From: Clostridia bacterium
GTDB taxonomy: Bacteria; Bacillota; Clostridia; TANB77; CAG-508
DNA: 59,975 nt
Assembly (NCBI GenBank): GCA_022796855.1
Contig: JAAWJM010000008.1
Coordinates: 1 to 59,975, forward strand
Direction of reading: 5' to 3'
The notes beneath the pieces are model-generated. The model was not told the DNA's origin. It ran no database searches and saw only the letters and a program-made list of their open reading frames with translations. Each line of letters opens with the position of its first letter. Positions within the stretch are counted from its first letter, which is position 1. A program made the position numbers and the translations under genes. Positions 36,341-46,489 of this stretch are shown piece after piece.

Positions 36341-37114
36341 ATGAAACTAATTTCTTGGAATGTGAATGGATTAAGAGCAGTTTTAAAAAAGGGATTTGAG
36401 GATTTTTTTAAAGAAGTAAATGCCGATATTTTTTGTATTCAAGAAACGAAAATGCAAGAAGGGCAAATTGAAAATTTTGAGCTACAAGGGTATACACAAT
36501 ATTGGAATAGTGCGATAAAAAAAGGCTATTCAGGAACAGCTATTTTTACAAAACAACAACCTAAAAACGTCACCTATGGAATTGGGATAGAAGAACATGA
36601 CAAGGAAGGAAGAGTCATTACCTTAGAATTTGATACTTTTTATTTAGTAAATGTATATACACCAAACTCCAAACGAGAACTAGAACGATTAGATTACCGA
36701 ATGATATGGGAAGATGAATTAAGAAATTATCTTACTGGTCTAAACCAAAATAAGCCAGTGATTATGTGTGGAGACTTAAATGTAGCACATGAAGAAATTG
36801 ATTTAAAAAACCCAAAAACAAACCGAAGAAATGCAGGTTTTACGGATGAAGAGCGAGGAAAAATGACCAAGCTTTTGCAAGGAGGTTTTACCGATACATT
36901 TCGTTTTGTATATCCTGAGAAAATTGCCTATACTTGGTGGTCTTATATGGGACATGCAAGACAAAAAGATGTAGGATGGAGAATTGATTATTTTATTGTA
37001 TCCAATGATGCAAAAGAAAACATAAAAGATGCGTATATTTATAAAGACGTATATGGAAGTGACCATTGCCCAGTAGGATTAGAAATACAAATAGGAACAG
37101 AAAAATCTTTGTAG
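36341..37114 (+). CDS. xth: Exonuclease III (AP endonuclease ExoA/Xth)
   Basis: A 257-aa EEP-fold nuclease: SWNVNGLRAVLKKGF at the N-terminus, FCIQETKMQEGQ (catalytic Glu), VNVYTPNS, GDLNVAHEEIDL (Asp/Asn) and GSDHCPVGLEI (catalytic Asp-His) at the C-terminus. It repairs abasic sites and removes 3' blocks. Normal length. AAGGAGGG precedes ATG 36341. Confidence 0.96.
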   Translation: MKLISWNVNGLRAVLKKGFEDFFKEVNADIFCIQETKMQEGQIENFELQGYTQYWNSAIKKGYSGTAIFTKQQPKNVTYGIGIEEHDKEGRVITLEFDTFYLVNVYTPNSKRELERLDYRMIWEDELRNYLTGLNQNKPVIMCGDLNVAHEEIDLKNPKTNRRNAGFTDEERGKMTKLLQGGFTDTFRFVYPEKIAYTWWSYMGHARQKDVGWRIDYFIVSNDAKENIKDAYIYKDVYGSDHCPVGLEIQIGTEKSL

Positions 37115-37172
37115 GTAAAATAAGAAGGACGAAAGATTAAAATGAAACAAATTAGGGAAGGAATGAAATGTT

Positions 37173-38306
37173 ATGGAAAAGAAAACAAATATATGGGGGA
37201 AATGGTTATATTGGTTTATTTTTGCAGTAGCAGTAATTGTTGTATATAAAACATTAGATAATTTTAATGATATTACCAATTGGCTAAAAAACGTTTTTGA
37301 TGTGATGATGCCATTTTTACTTGGAGTGTTATTGGCGTACTTATTTTATATTCCTTGTAAAAAAATTGAAGGACAATATCATAAAATAAAAAACAAATGG
37401 ATCAAGAAAAGAGCAAGAGGGCTTAGTATTTTTACAGTATATATAGTAGTATTTATTATTTTAATATTAGCCTTTCAGTTTATCATTCCTAATTTAGGAA
37501 AAAGCATTGCCGATTTAGCCAACAACATTGTACCATATTATCAAAATACCATTAATAGTTTGCAAAACATACCAGAAGATTCTATTTTAAGACAGATTGA
37601 TGTACAAAAGATTGCGGATAGTTTAAAACAAATTAATTTATCAGAGTATATAAACTTAAATACCATTTTAGAATATGCTAAAGGAATTATTGGAGTAGCA
37701 GGAGGAATTTTTGATTTCTTTGTGGCACTCATTGTATCGGTATATTTGTTATTAGAAAGAACGGAAATTTTATGCTTCTTACGAAAATTGGCAGGAGCTA
37801 TTTTCAAACAAAAAACGTATAAGACCATTGGAAAATATTTTCATAATACCAATGCCATTTTCTTTAAATATTTATCAAGTCAGCTATTAGATGCTTTTGT
37901 AGTGGGAGTGCTAACCTCAGTGGCTATGTCAATATTAGGTGTAAAATATGCCATATTATTAGGTTTCCTAATTGGAGCCTCCAATTTGATACCATATTTT
38001 GGAGCAATTGTGGGAGTAGGAGTTTCTATTTTGATTACGCTATTTACAGGAGGAATTGGAAAGGCGATTTGGATGGCGATTGTGGTTATTATTTTACAAC
38101 AAATTGATGCCAATGTTATTAATCCAAAGATTGTAGGAAATTCTTTAAAAATTAGTCCATTATTGGTGATATTTGCTGTTACAGTAGGAGGAGCTTATTT
38201 TGGTATTTTAGGAATGTTTCTTGCGGTTCCAGTATTTGCTGTGTTTAAAATGATGATAGAAGATTATATTGAATATAAAAATAAAAAAGAAAGTCAAATC
38301 GCATAA
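37173..38306 (+). CDS. AI-2E family transporter
   Basis: A 377-aa membrane protein with about seven or eight helices in the AI-2E/YtvI pattern: two at the N-terminus, a polar segment of about 90 residues, then a hydrophobic C-terminal half with LIGASNLIPYFGAIVG and the typical QQIDANVINPKIVGNSLKIS. Family members export AI-2 or exchange sodium and protons; the substrate here is unknown. Its stop lies in a bidirectional hairpin shared with the convergent HD-GYP gene. Confidence 0.88.
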   Translation: MEKKTNIWGKWLYWFIFAVAVIVVYKTLDNFNDITNWLKNVFDVMMPFLLGVLLAYLFYIPCKKIEGQYHKIKNKWIKKRARGLSIFTVYIVVFIILILAFQFIIPNLGKSIADLANNIVPYYQNTINSLQNIPEDSILRQIDVQKIADSLKQINLSEYINLNTILEYAKGIIGVAGGIFDFFVALIVSVYLLLERTEILCFLRKLAGAIFKQKTYKTIGKYFHNTNAIFFKYLSSQLLDAFVVGVLTSVAMSILGVKYAILLGFLIGASNLIPYFGAIVGVGVSILITLFTGGIGKAIWMAIVVIILQQIDANVINPKIVGNSLKISPLLVIFAVTVGGAYFGILGMFLAVPVFAVFKMMIEDYIEYKNKKESQIA

Positions 38307-38320
38307 GCGATTTGATTTTC
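38290..38320. terminator. Bidirectional terminator
   Basis: TCAAATCGC / GCGATTTGA stem flanked by A- and T-rich arms between two convergent genes. Confidence 0.7.
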
Positions 38321-38322
38321 TT

Positions 38323-39233
38323 TTATAGTTTCATTTTCTTAATTTTTTTGATTTCGGCGTCTAATTTTTTTAAAATATCACTTCTGGCTTGATAAGCATC
38401 TTTGTATTCTTCTAAAATTTCAACATAATTACCAAACGTTTCTCCCTTCTCGAATAATACCTTCATACCATTTTCATAAAAGATGCGGTCTTTTTCTTTT
38501 TTTGCCTCTTTTGCTTTTTTGGCGTATGTATCAATTTCGTTTAATCTAGCAATGTTTTCTTCTAAATGTTCCACATATTCTTGTACACAATACTTTTCAT
38601 ATTCAATATCATCAATAACGACTTTAATAAGAGCCTTTAATACTTTTGGATTAATTTTTCCAACCTTTTTACCAGGTGAAGGAGTAGCATCTTCTATTAA
38701 TAATTCAAGGGTATCGGAAATATCGATATGAGATTTATATTGTCTTTTACTTACAATTGCATCATATTCATCCGCAACACGAATAATTTGTCCTTCTATG
38801 GGAATGTCCTTTTTGGTAAGCCCATTTGGATAACCAGAACCATCCAATCCCTCATGATGATAAAGCGTACCAGCTACATAAGGACGAAGCTGTAAATCCT
38901 TCATACACATATTATATCCGAATGGTGGTATGGGTTTTCATCACTTGAAACTCTTCTTCACTCAAAGCTCCGCTCTTTTTGCAAAATTTTAGCAGGAATA
39001 AATAATTTACCAATATCATGCAAATAAGCACAAATTGTACAATACACGGTAAACTTATTAGAAGCATTCATATACTCACAAATGCGACAAGTTAAATTTG
39101 CTACATTCTCACAGTGTTTCCTAGTAAATACATCCAAACTATCTAACATACTTAACTGATAACGCATAACAGCATCTAAATTATATGCCTTCAAACTAGT
39201 CTTACTATAAAAATCAAACGTTTCCTCTTTCAT
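38323..39233 (-). CDS. HD-GYP domain phosphohydrolase, decoded through two CGG shifts
   Basis: Read from ATG 39233 the frame covers the first half of the HD domain (HCENVANLTCRICEYM; AYLHDIGKLFIP) and hits CGG at 38972-38970, then a second CGG at 38920-38918. Skipping each C gives LQKE-G-ALSEEEFQVMKTHTTI-G-YNM and joins three frames into a 302-aa protein. The HD-GYP signature is complete (HHEGLDGSGYPNGL, PIEGQIIRVADEYDAI), followed by a C-terminal coiled coil (about 220-300). HD-GYP proteins usually hydrolyse cyclic dinucleotides; the substrate is unknown here. Two independent shifts within about 50 bases, both giving the expected residue, are strong evidence for a decoding rule. Confidence 0.88.
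38918..38920 (-). other. CGG +1 shift site 10 (HD-GYP, second)
   Basis: ATT-CGG-ATA-TAA; skipping C gives ATT-GGA-TAT-AAT, I-G-Y-N, the usual HPxxGY-like segment, and avoids the stop. Confidence 0.9.
38970..38972 (-). other. CGG +1 shift site 11 (HD-GYP, first)
   Basis: GAG-CGG-AGC-TTT-GAG-TGA; skipping C gives GAG-GGA-GCT-TTG-AGT-GAA, E-G-A-L-S-E, as in the G.L..EE.. segment of the family. Confidence 0.9.
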
Positions 39234-39320
39234 TTTAAATTCCTCATTTCTTCTAAAACATCATATCATGAAAAACAAAGAAAAGTAAAGAAGATAGAAA
39301 AGAAAATACTAGAAAAAATA

Positions 39321-39349
39321 TTGCGATTTTGTCGAAATTAGGGTATGAT
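39321..39349 (+). promoter_or_regulatory. smc promoter with an embedded Spo0A-box-like motif
   Basis: TTGCGA 39321-39326, 17-base spacer, TATGAT 39344-39349. TTGTCGAAAT (0A-box core TGTCGAA) lies within the spacer, where a bound Spo0A-type protein would repress. Confidence 0.5.
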
Positions 39350-39378
39350 AGTAAGGAACTTAGAGAAAGGTGGTAGAC

Positions 39379-42300
39379 ATGCATTTAAAAAGAATCGAAT
39401 TACAAGGATTTAAGTCCTTTGCAGATAAAACCATATTAGAATTTATGCCGGGAATTACATCGGTTATTGGACCAAATGGGTCTGGGAAAAGTAATATTTC
39501 AGATGCGATTCGTTGGGTATTAGGGGAGCAAAGCATGAAATCCCTAAGAGGAGCTAAAACAGAGGATGTTATTTTTGCAGGAACACAAAGTAGAAAATCT
39601 TTAGGGTTTGCGGAAGCTTCTTTAATTTTTGATAATACCGATGGCAAACTTCCCATTGAATTTGGAGAAGTAACGGTTACAAGAAAGATATATCGAAGTG
39701 GGGAATCTGGCTATTTTATTAATAAAACTCCTTGTAGATTAAAAGATATTTTAGAACTTTTCATGGATACGGGAATTGGAAAAGATGGATATAGTATTAT
39801 TGGACAAGGAAAGATTGATGAAATTTTAAGCAACAAATCAGAAGATAGAAGACGTATTTTTGAAGAAGCAGCAGGAATTGTGAAATACCGTGTACGAAAA
39901 CTAGAATCCGAAAAAAAGCTAGAAAGTACGAAATTAAATTTACTTAGAATTAACGATATTTTATCGGAAATCGAAGGAAACCTAGAACCATTAAAACTAC
40001 AATCCGAAAAAGCAAAGAAATTCTTAGATTTACGTGAAGAATTAAAAGAAATTGAAATCGGATTATTTCGTTATCATATGGACACCTATAAAGAAAAACT
40101 AGAACAAATAAAAATCGATGAAGGCATTTTAAAAGACCACAATCTTCAAGAAGAACAAAAAATGGAAACCATAAATACGCTAAAAGAAGAACTAAAACAA
40201 CAAATAAATGGGATTACGGACGAAATTGAAGCTATGCAAAACATAGGGTTTGAAAGTAGTAAGCAAATTGAAAAAATGAATTCAGACATTAATGTTGCCA
40301 AAGAAAGAATGGCAAACAATAAAGAAAATTATACCCGTTTTGAAAAAGAAATGGGAGAAAGTATAAAACGCAAAACCGAATTAGAAGAAGAGAAAAAGCA
40401 AAAATTAGAAAAAAAGAGTAACTTATTTGATAATAAAGAAAAATTTCAAAAAGACTTAGAGGCAAAAGAACAGGAACTAAGTGAACTTACCCAAAAATTA
40501 TCCACAAAAGAGTTAGAAATTGAGCAAAAGAAGCAAAAACAAGAACAAAATGTGGATAAACGTTATGAAAAAAATGCTGAGATTAGTACACTAGAAGCAA
40601 ATTTTGAAAACCATACCAAACGTGAACAAGCTCTAAAAGGAGAAATTCAAACGACGATTTCGGAATTAGATTCTACTCGTATGAACAAAGAAGAAATGGC
40701 AAAAAACTTTCAAACCATTGAAGCACAAAGAAACAGCATAACAAAAGCACTAGCACAAATAAATGATAAAAAAGAAGAGGCAAACCGCAAAATAAAGCAA
40801 TATGAACAAAACCTTCAAACGTATGAAAGAGAAGAACGTATGAAATCTTCCAGACTTGCCTTTTTACAAGAAACCGAAAGAGAAAAAGAAGGTTATACAA
40901 GAAGTGTCAAAGCATTACTAGTAGAGGCAGACAAAAATGCGGATTTACGAAAAGGAATGTGTGGAGTGTTAAGTAATTTAATTCGTACTCCGAAAGAATA
41001 TGAAACTGCAATTGAAATGGCATTAGGAGCAAGTTTGCAAAACATTGTAACCGAAAAAGAAGAAGATGCCAAAAAATTAGTAGAACATTTAAGAAAGCAT
41101 AATTTAGGAAGAGCTACGTTTTTACCAATTGCTTCGGTTTCACGGAAAAAAACTAGACAAATTAAATCAAAAGGGAATTGACGGAGTTATTGGAATTGCA
41201 GCAGATTTAGTAAAATTCGATAAAAAATATGAAAATATCGTATTAAGTGTACTTGGGAGAACGGTTATTGTAGATGATATGGAAAATGCCATTAAACTAT
41301 CTAAGCAAAACCATTATAGTTTCCGAATTGTTACCCTAAAAGGAGATATTATTAACCCATCAGGAGGAATTACAGGAGGTTCGGTGCAAACCAAAAGTGT
41401 TAATATCTTGGGAAGAGCAAGAGAAATAAAAGAACTAGAAAACAATCTAAAAGAAATTACTGAAAAAATCAAAAAAGAAAACCAAGAAAAACAAGAATAC
41501 GAAAAAAGCATGGAACAAGTCTTAGAAGAAGTAGAAAGTTTAGAAAACAAATTAAAAGAAATTGATATTATTTATGCAACTGATAAACAAAAATTAGTAG
41601 CAGTAGAAGAAAATATTACAAAATTAGAAACAAGATTAGAAAAATTAAGAACCGAGCAAAAAGAGATTACCGAACAAAAAGAACAAATCACCATAAACAA
41701 ACAGGAGCTTGAAAAAGAAATTACCACCATTACAGAAGAGATTGAAACCATAACACGAGAAATTGAACAATACGCTACATTAAACAAAGACAATCAAAAA
41801 TACATTGATGATTTAAATTTCGATATTACCAATCTTCGTATTAGTGTATCTTCTTTTGATGAAAGTGAAGCATCACTTGATGAAATGGTAGAAAGAATTA
41901 AGGTAGACATTGAAAATTGTGACATCAGTATAGAAAACAAAAAAACACAAATGGAAAGTATCACCAAAGAGAATGAAAACTTAGAAAATCAGATTATAGC
42001 ATATGAGGCGCAAATTGAGGAAATAAAAACAAAAGTAAATCACAGTGGGGAAACCGTAGAAAATTTAAAACAGGAAAGAACCAAAAAGAATACCAAATTA
42101 TCGGAAGTAGAAGAACAGATTACTTCACAATTTAATGCAATCGAAGACTTAAAAGCACAAATTGTAAAAACAGAAGTAAAAAAGACAAAAATAGAACAAG
42201 ATATAGAAGACATCATTAATAAAATGTGGGAAGAATATGAAGTAACCCCTAATATAGCAAATGATTACGAAAAGCCAGACAATGTAGCCAAAACAACCAA

Positions 42301-42932
42301 ACAAGTAAACGATATGCGAACAGAAATTAGGAACTTAGGTAGTATTAATATCGATTCGATTGAAGAATACAAACAAACAAAAGGGCGTTACGATTTTATG
42401 TGTGAACAACGTTTGGATTTAGAAGATTCAATGGGAAAATTAAAAAAAGTAATTTCTGATATGACACAAGCAATGAAAGAGCAATTTACCAAACAATTCA
42501 ATCAAATCAACCATAATTTTAATGAGGTGTTCCAAGAACTGTTTGGTGGAGGAAAAGCAGAATTAATTTTAGAAGATAAAAATAATATTTTAGAATGTGG
42601 AATTGAAATACAAGTACAACCACCAGGAAAAAAATTACAAAGTATGACACTTTTGTCTGGAGGAGAAAAAGCATTTACCGCAATTGCTCTGTTATTTGCC
42701 ATTCTAAAAATCAATCCAGCACCATTTTGTGTGTTAGACGAAATTGAAGCAGCATTAGATGATGTCAATGTATATCGTTTTGCAGATTACTTAAAAAAAT
42801 TTGCCAAACAAACGCAGTTTTTAGTGATTACCCATAGAAAAGGAACCATGGAAGTAGCTGATACGGTTTATGGAATTACCATGCAAGAAAATGGTATTTC
42901 AAAATTATTATCCATGAAACTTCGGAAAATAG
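39379..42932 (+). CDS. smc: Chromosome segregation protein SMC, decoded through two CGG shifts
   Basis: The ATPase head half has Walker A (GPNGSGKSNISDAIRWVLGE) and is followed by coiled coil. At 41143-41145, in the hinge (GRATFLPIASVS), an in-frame CGG breaks the frame. Dropping the C gives S-G-KKLDKLNQKGIDGVIG and continues through the hinge, returning coiled coil, the ABC signature (LLSGGEKAFTAIALLFAI) and Walker B (FCVLDEIEAALDD). A second CGG at 42923-42925 lies at the very end: with the shift the protein ends LSMKLGK at TAG 42932; without it, two codons later. About 1184 residues, the normal SMC length. ATG 39379 has AAAGGTGG upstream. SMC condenses and segregates chromosomes and is normally essential. 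Confidence 0.93.
41143..41145 (+). other. CGG +1 shift site 12 (smc hinge)
   Basis: TCA-CGG-AAA-AAA-ACT; skipping C gives TCA-GGA-AAA-AAA-CTA, S-G-K-K-L, matching the SV.GKKLDK pattern of clostridial SMC hinges. Confidence 0.9.
42923..42925 (+). other. CGG +1 shift site 13 (smc C-terminus)
   Basis: CTT-CGG-AAA-ATA-GAA-TAA. Skipping C gives CTT-GGA-AAA-TAG and ends the protein at once, so the reading changes only the last residues. It is consistent with the rule but is not independent proof. Confidence 0.6.
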
Positions 42933-42961
42933 AATAAAAAGGTGGAGTTCTATTACGAAAG

Positions 42962-43018
42962 TAAGAACCCCCAGTCACCTTCGGTGACAGCCCCCGAAAA
43001 CTAAAGGGGCTTTTTTTT
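42962..43018. repeat. Single AGAACCCCCAGTC element serving as the smc terminator
   Basis: AAGAACCCCCAGTCACCTTC, a GTGAC palindrome, and an AGCCCC...GGGGCT stem with eight T. Same family as 30883-30937. The remaining 43019-43318 gap holds a TATAAT (about 43050) and a GGGAGGAG without a following start codon; I see no gene. Confidence 0.7.
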
Positions 43019-43318
43019 TGCCAGCTATTTACAAATTCAAAATTCATGATATAATAGGGCTATCTTGTTAAATTTGAACATAATCGTCTATATCATTAAA
43101 TTATCAATATCAAATTGATTCCAAAAATATCAAAAGCTTTTGTTCGAAAAAGCAAAATATTTTCCAAAACAAAAAATAAAAATAGAAATACGAAAACGAA
43201 GGGAGGAGAACATATACCAGTTTTTTGTTATGTTTGAATTTAGCTAGAAATAGAAAAATATTGTCATTTTTGTTGAGTTTTTTTTCTTAACATGATACAA
43301 TAAGAAAGGAAAATACCT

Positions 43319-44326
43319 ATGAAACTAAATTTAAAAAATGATATCGTATTTAAAGCATTTTTTACGAAAAAAGGAAATGAGAAATACTTAAAAAGCTTTT
43401 TAGAATCACTATTAGAAGAAAGCATTGATGAAATTGAAGTAGTCGGAGAAGCAAGCCTAAAGCAGTTGGCCATTACCGATAAAATGGGAAGATTGGACAT
43501 TAAAGCAACCATAAACAAAACCAAAATTGTAAACATTGAAATTCAATTATGTGATAACAAGGATACAAAACAAAGAACGGAATTATATGGTTCAAGACTA
43601 TTAAGTGAGCAAGTAGGACGAGGAGATGAATACAAAGAACTAAAACCAGTCATACTAATCAATATCTTAAACTACAACGTACTAAAAGTACCAGATTATG
43701 CAACCAAGAGCATTATGGTTGCAGATAAACATAGAGACTATATTATTAGTGAAGATATAACCTACTGGTTTATAGAGTTACCAAAATTCAGGCAAAGTAA
43801 ACCAAGACTAGCAAATGCACTAGAAGGGTGGCTAGCCCTAATAGATGATAAAGATGGGAGGTTAAGTAAAATGGCAGAAGAAAAACATGAAATTATAAAA
43901 GAAGCAAAAGAAGAAGTAGAAGAAATCTTATCTGAAGCAGTCATAAGAGAAATAAATGAATATAAACAAACTGCCATATGGGAAAGAAACTCGATGAAAC
44001 GTTGTGCAAGAGAAGAAGGATTAAAAGAAGGATTAAAAGAGGGATTAAAAGAGGGATTAAAAGAAGGATTAAAAAAAGGATTAAAAAAAGGACAAAAAAA
44101 GGGCATGGAAGAAGGACGAAAGAAAGGAATAGAAGAGGGATTAAAGCAAGGAATCGAAAAAGGAATTGAGCAAGGTAAAACAGAGGGTAGAGAACAAGGG
44201 GTAAAGGAAGAAAGTAATCGAATTATTATAAATATGCTACAAAAAGGAATGAAGGTAGATCAAATAGAAGAGCTAATAGGAGTGCAAAAAGAAGAAATCG
44301 AACGAATAAAAGAGAGGTTAAATTAA
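43319..44326 (+). CDS. Rpn family recombination-promoting nuclease / putative transposase
   Basis: A 335-aa protein. The N-terminal PD-(D/E)XK nuclease part is seen as NDIVFKAFF, GRLDIKATIN and VNIEIQL (D...ExQ core), followed by YGSRLLSEQVGRGDEY. The C-terminal third is a run of GLKEGLKEG-type repeats (about residues 233-300), encoded by near-identical 12-base DNA repeats at about 44016-44100. Rpn proteins cut DNA and promote RecA-independent recombination. The DNA repeats are prone to length change, a known way these proteins vary. The gene marks the start of an accessory region. Confidence 0.85.
   Translation: MKLNLKNDIVFKAFFTKKGNEKYLKSFLESLLEESIDEIEVVGEASLKQLAITDKMGRLDIKATINKTKIVNIEIQLCDNKDTKQRTELYGSRLLSEQVGRGDEYKELKPVILINILNYNVLKVPDYATKSIMVADKHRDYIISEDITYWFIELPKFRQSKPRLANALEGWLALIDDKDGRLSKMAEEKHEIIKEAKEEVEEILSEAVIREINEYKQTAIWERNSMKRCAREEGLKEGLKEGLKEGLKEGLKKGLKKGQKKGMEEGRKKGIEEGLKQGIEKGIEQGKTEGREQGVKEESNRIIINMLQKGMKVDQIEELIGVQKEEIERIKERLN
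44016..44100 (+). repeat. 12-bp tandem repeats in the Rpn gene
   Basis: About seven copies of GARGGATTAAAA / AAAGGATTAAAA encode (E/K)GLK. Purine-only variation in the first codons suggests recent slippage. Confidence 0.8.
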
Positions 44327-44486
44327 ATAAAGAAATTCCACTTTTAACCAAGTGATTGTGAAAATAGGGAAGAATAGAATATAATAAAAGCAATATTAGA
44401 GAGATTTTGAAGAAAATTAAAAAAATATTGCTTTTTTTGTAGTTTATACTTATAATGGCAATTACCAAATAAAAGGGAGGAAAATC

Positions 44487-45005
44487 TTGGAGCAGGATAA
44501 CGAAAAGATTTATCAAGAATACTTTGATGAAGTATTTCAATATCTATTCTGCTTATGTCACGATAAAGCGTTAGCTGAAGACTTAACACAAGAGACATTT
44601 ATTTGTGCAACTTTCGGAATTAACAAATTTAGAAATGACTGTAAAATAGAAGTATGGTTGTGTCAAATAGCAAAGAACTTATTGCGTAAAGAGTTAAAAA
44701 GACAAAAGAAATTTATCACAGTTTCTATAGATTCTGAGATTGGAGAAATGGGAGCATCCGATAGTTTGGAAGATGAGTTTATAAAACGTGAAAAGCGAAT
44801 AGAAATTTACAAACAAATTGATAAATTAAATAGTCCTTACAAGGAGCTTGTGTATTTGAAATTAACTACTGAGTTAAGCTTTAACGAAATTGGTCAAATG
44901 CTCGGAAAGTCCGAATCATGGTCGAGAGTCACATATTATAGAGCAAAACAAAAGATACTAGAAAATATGAGAAAGGAGGAAAAAGAAAATGAAATTAAAC
45001 AATAG
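44487..45005 (+). CDS. ECF-type RNA polymerase sigma factor
   Basis: A 172-aa sigma-70 family protein. Region 2 is FDEVFQYLFCLCHDKALAED, then LTQETFICATFGINKFRNDC with W/I/A..LLR. Region 4 is YKELVYLKLTTELSFNEIGQ, then MLGKSESWSRVTYYRAK. The start is TTG 44487, supported by GGGAGG. It overlaps the next gene by 17 bases and forms an ECF sigma/anti-sigma pair. The target regulon is unknown. Confidence 0.88.
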   Translation: MEQDNEKIYQEYFDEVFQYLFCLCHDKALAEDLTQETFICATFGINKFRNDCKIEVWLCQIAKNLLRKELKRQKKFITVSIDSEIGEMGASDSLEDEFIKREKRIEIYKQIDKLNSPYKELVYLKLTTELSFNEIGQMLGKSESWSRVTYYRAKQKILENMRKEEKENEIKQ

Positions 45006-45606
45006 GGATTGCAAAATCGTACAAGATTTATTGCCAAATTACATAGAGAATTTGACAGATGAGATTACAAATGAATACATAGAAGAACATATAGCAACTT
45101 GTGCAGAATGTGCACAAGTACTAAAAGATATGAACGGAGAGTTAAAATTAGAACAAATTCATCAAGAACATGAGATTAAGTATTTAAAGGGGATTCGTAA
45201 GAGAGTAAGGAGAACCATATTAGCAGTAACAATAGCAATCATTTTGATTGCTGGTTGTGTGATAGGGTATGTATATAAAAAGTCACAGATACAGGTGAAT
45301 AATTATACGTTTTTGAGAGCTGATTATATAATAGAAAATGAAGAAGGAAAGGAAGATGGTAAAGTATATGGAAGTGTAATTGCAGTATTTAATGAAAGAG
45401 AAATATGTGTTAGTATGAGAGTTGTAGAAGATTATGATGAAGACAGATATCTAGGAATGAAAAAAAGCAAGGATAATTATACTAATTTAAAACTTATAAA
45501 TAATACTGTGTATTATAATACAAATAGGTGGAATGGACATAGTAAGGAGGAAGTAAAAGAATATTGGATAACAAATTATCCAATAAAAACAATAGAAGAA
45601 ATATAA
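44989..45606 (+). CDS. Zinc-finger anti-sigma factor (ZAS domain)
   Basis: A 205-aa protein. The N-terminal putative zinc finger has HxxxCxxC (HIATCAECAQ, about residues 35-44) with C8 nearby. One membrane helix (about 76-96) is followed by an extracytoplasmic domain of about 105 residues. It should hold the preceding sigma factor at the membrane until an envelope signal arrives. Its ribosome site GAAAGGAGG lies inside the sigma gene. Confidence 0.85.
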   Translation: MKLNNRDCKIVQDLLPNYIENLTDEITNEYIEEHIATCAECAQVLKDMNGELKLEQIHQEHEIKYLKGIRKRVRRTILAVTIAIILIAGCVIGYVYKKSQIQVNNYTFLRADYIIENEEGKEDGKVYGSVIAVFNEREICVSMRVVEDYDEDRYLGMKKSKDNYTNLKLINNTVYYNTNRWNGHSKEEVKEYWITNYPIKTIEEI

Positions 45607-45621
45607 GAAAAATATAAAAGG

Positions 45622-45650
45622 GGGCTTTAAATATAAAATATTTAAAGCCC
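45622..45650 (+). terminator. Terminator after the anti-sigma gene
   Basis: GGGCTTTAAATA / TATTTAAAGCCC perfect stem. Confidence 0.75.
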
Positions 45651-45747
45651 TAAATTTTGATATGAAGCACAAATAATAATATCTAAAAATAGAGTTCAGC
45701 TAATGAGTGTCAACATTACAGGTTATTGTACAGACCGTGTATCATGT

Positions 45748-46278
45748 TTACCAACTTAACCAAACATCAACATCACAGGTATAACCACTTGCAAGTCCCC
45801 AAGCTACTTCATATCTCCCAGAATTTGCAGTGTTAAACCGTATGGATTTTGTGCCATCACTGGCGTATAAATAGATTTGTCCCGCATAACTACCGTCAGG
45901 ACGATAAAGAACCACATTAACACTAGGGTTACCAGTATATTCCCGAACAGCAACCTGCATATAACCAGAGCTACTACTTCCGCCCGAGGTATTTATGTAT
46001 GCTCTGCCGGCTGATCCACTTGCATGTATGCAAGTATATCCCCGAGTAGCTGAAAACGGTGTAGCTTCTACATCATCGTCTGCATTGACAATAACGACCT
46101 CGCCATCATCAATGTCCTGACCATCGGCTAACTGCATGCCATCATCTGTGACATCGATCACAATGACATCATCTGAAGGTTGCATTGCCGGTTCTGTCGC
46201 CTCTGCTGCCAGTACAGACATGCTGGATGACATCATAAGGAATGCCATTAGTAGAGCTACGAAATTTCTTTTCTTCAT
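45748..46278 (-). CDS. Secreted protein of foreign origin with three in-frame CGG codons
   Basis: A 176-aa protein with a clear signal peptide (MKKRNFVALLMAFLMMSSSM...VLAA), an acidic propeptide-like segment (about 27-70, Asp/Val rich) and a C-terminal Ser/Gly/Tyr-rich beta domain (about 75-176). I recognise no family. By eye the gene is clearly GC-richer than its neighbours, and its codons differ: CGG appears in frame three times (minus strand 46044-46042, 45945-45943, 45840-45838), each time inside continuous sequence (SATRGYTC, QVAVREYTG, KSIRFNTA). So CGG means Arg, or at least a plain triplet, here, unlike in every native gene. GAAAGGGGAAAGGGAAAC precedes ATG. A recent import from an organism with the standard code is the simplest reading; the host may not produce it intact. 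Confidence 0.75.
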   Translation of the reverse strand: MKKRNFVALLMAFLMMSSSMSVLAAEATEPAMQPSDDVIVIDVTDDGMQLADGQDIDDGEVVIVNADDDVEATPFSATRGYTCIHASGSAGRAYINTSGGSSSSGYMQVAVREYTGNPSVNVVLYRPDGSYAGQIYLYASDGTKSIRFNTANSGRYEVAWGLASGYTCDVDVWLSW

Positions 46279-46357
46279 TTGTTTCCCTTTCCCCTTTCTT
46301 TGTAGGTGAGAATTTTTGTTTACGGGTTACGTTTGGTTTCGTGCTTCATATTTATCC

Positions 46358-46396
46358 AAAAAAAGAGAACATTGATTAAACAATGCTCTCTTTTTT
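46358..46396. terminator. Long hairpin between the foreign gene and the Spo0A-like gene
   Basis: AAAAAGAGAACATTG / CAATGCTCTCTTTTTT, A-rich on one side and T-rich on the other. It lies upstream of the minus-strand gene and of the plus-strand gene, so which transcript it ends is unclear. A short open frame at 46383-46586 overlaps it and is not supported. Confidence 0.55.
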
Positions 46397-46489
46397 CGAA
46401 CTTTGTTACGCATTCCATGAGGAATACGTATGTATTCTACCGCTAGAAAAACTATTTTGCAATGGAAATGGAACGGTGCGGAAAAAAAG

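Noticed and set aside
44016..44100. CRISPR-like repeat array
   Set aside because: The 12-bp repeats have no spacers, are in frame and encode GLK(E/K) units of the Rpn tail.
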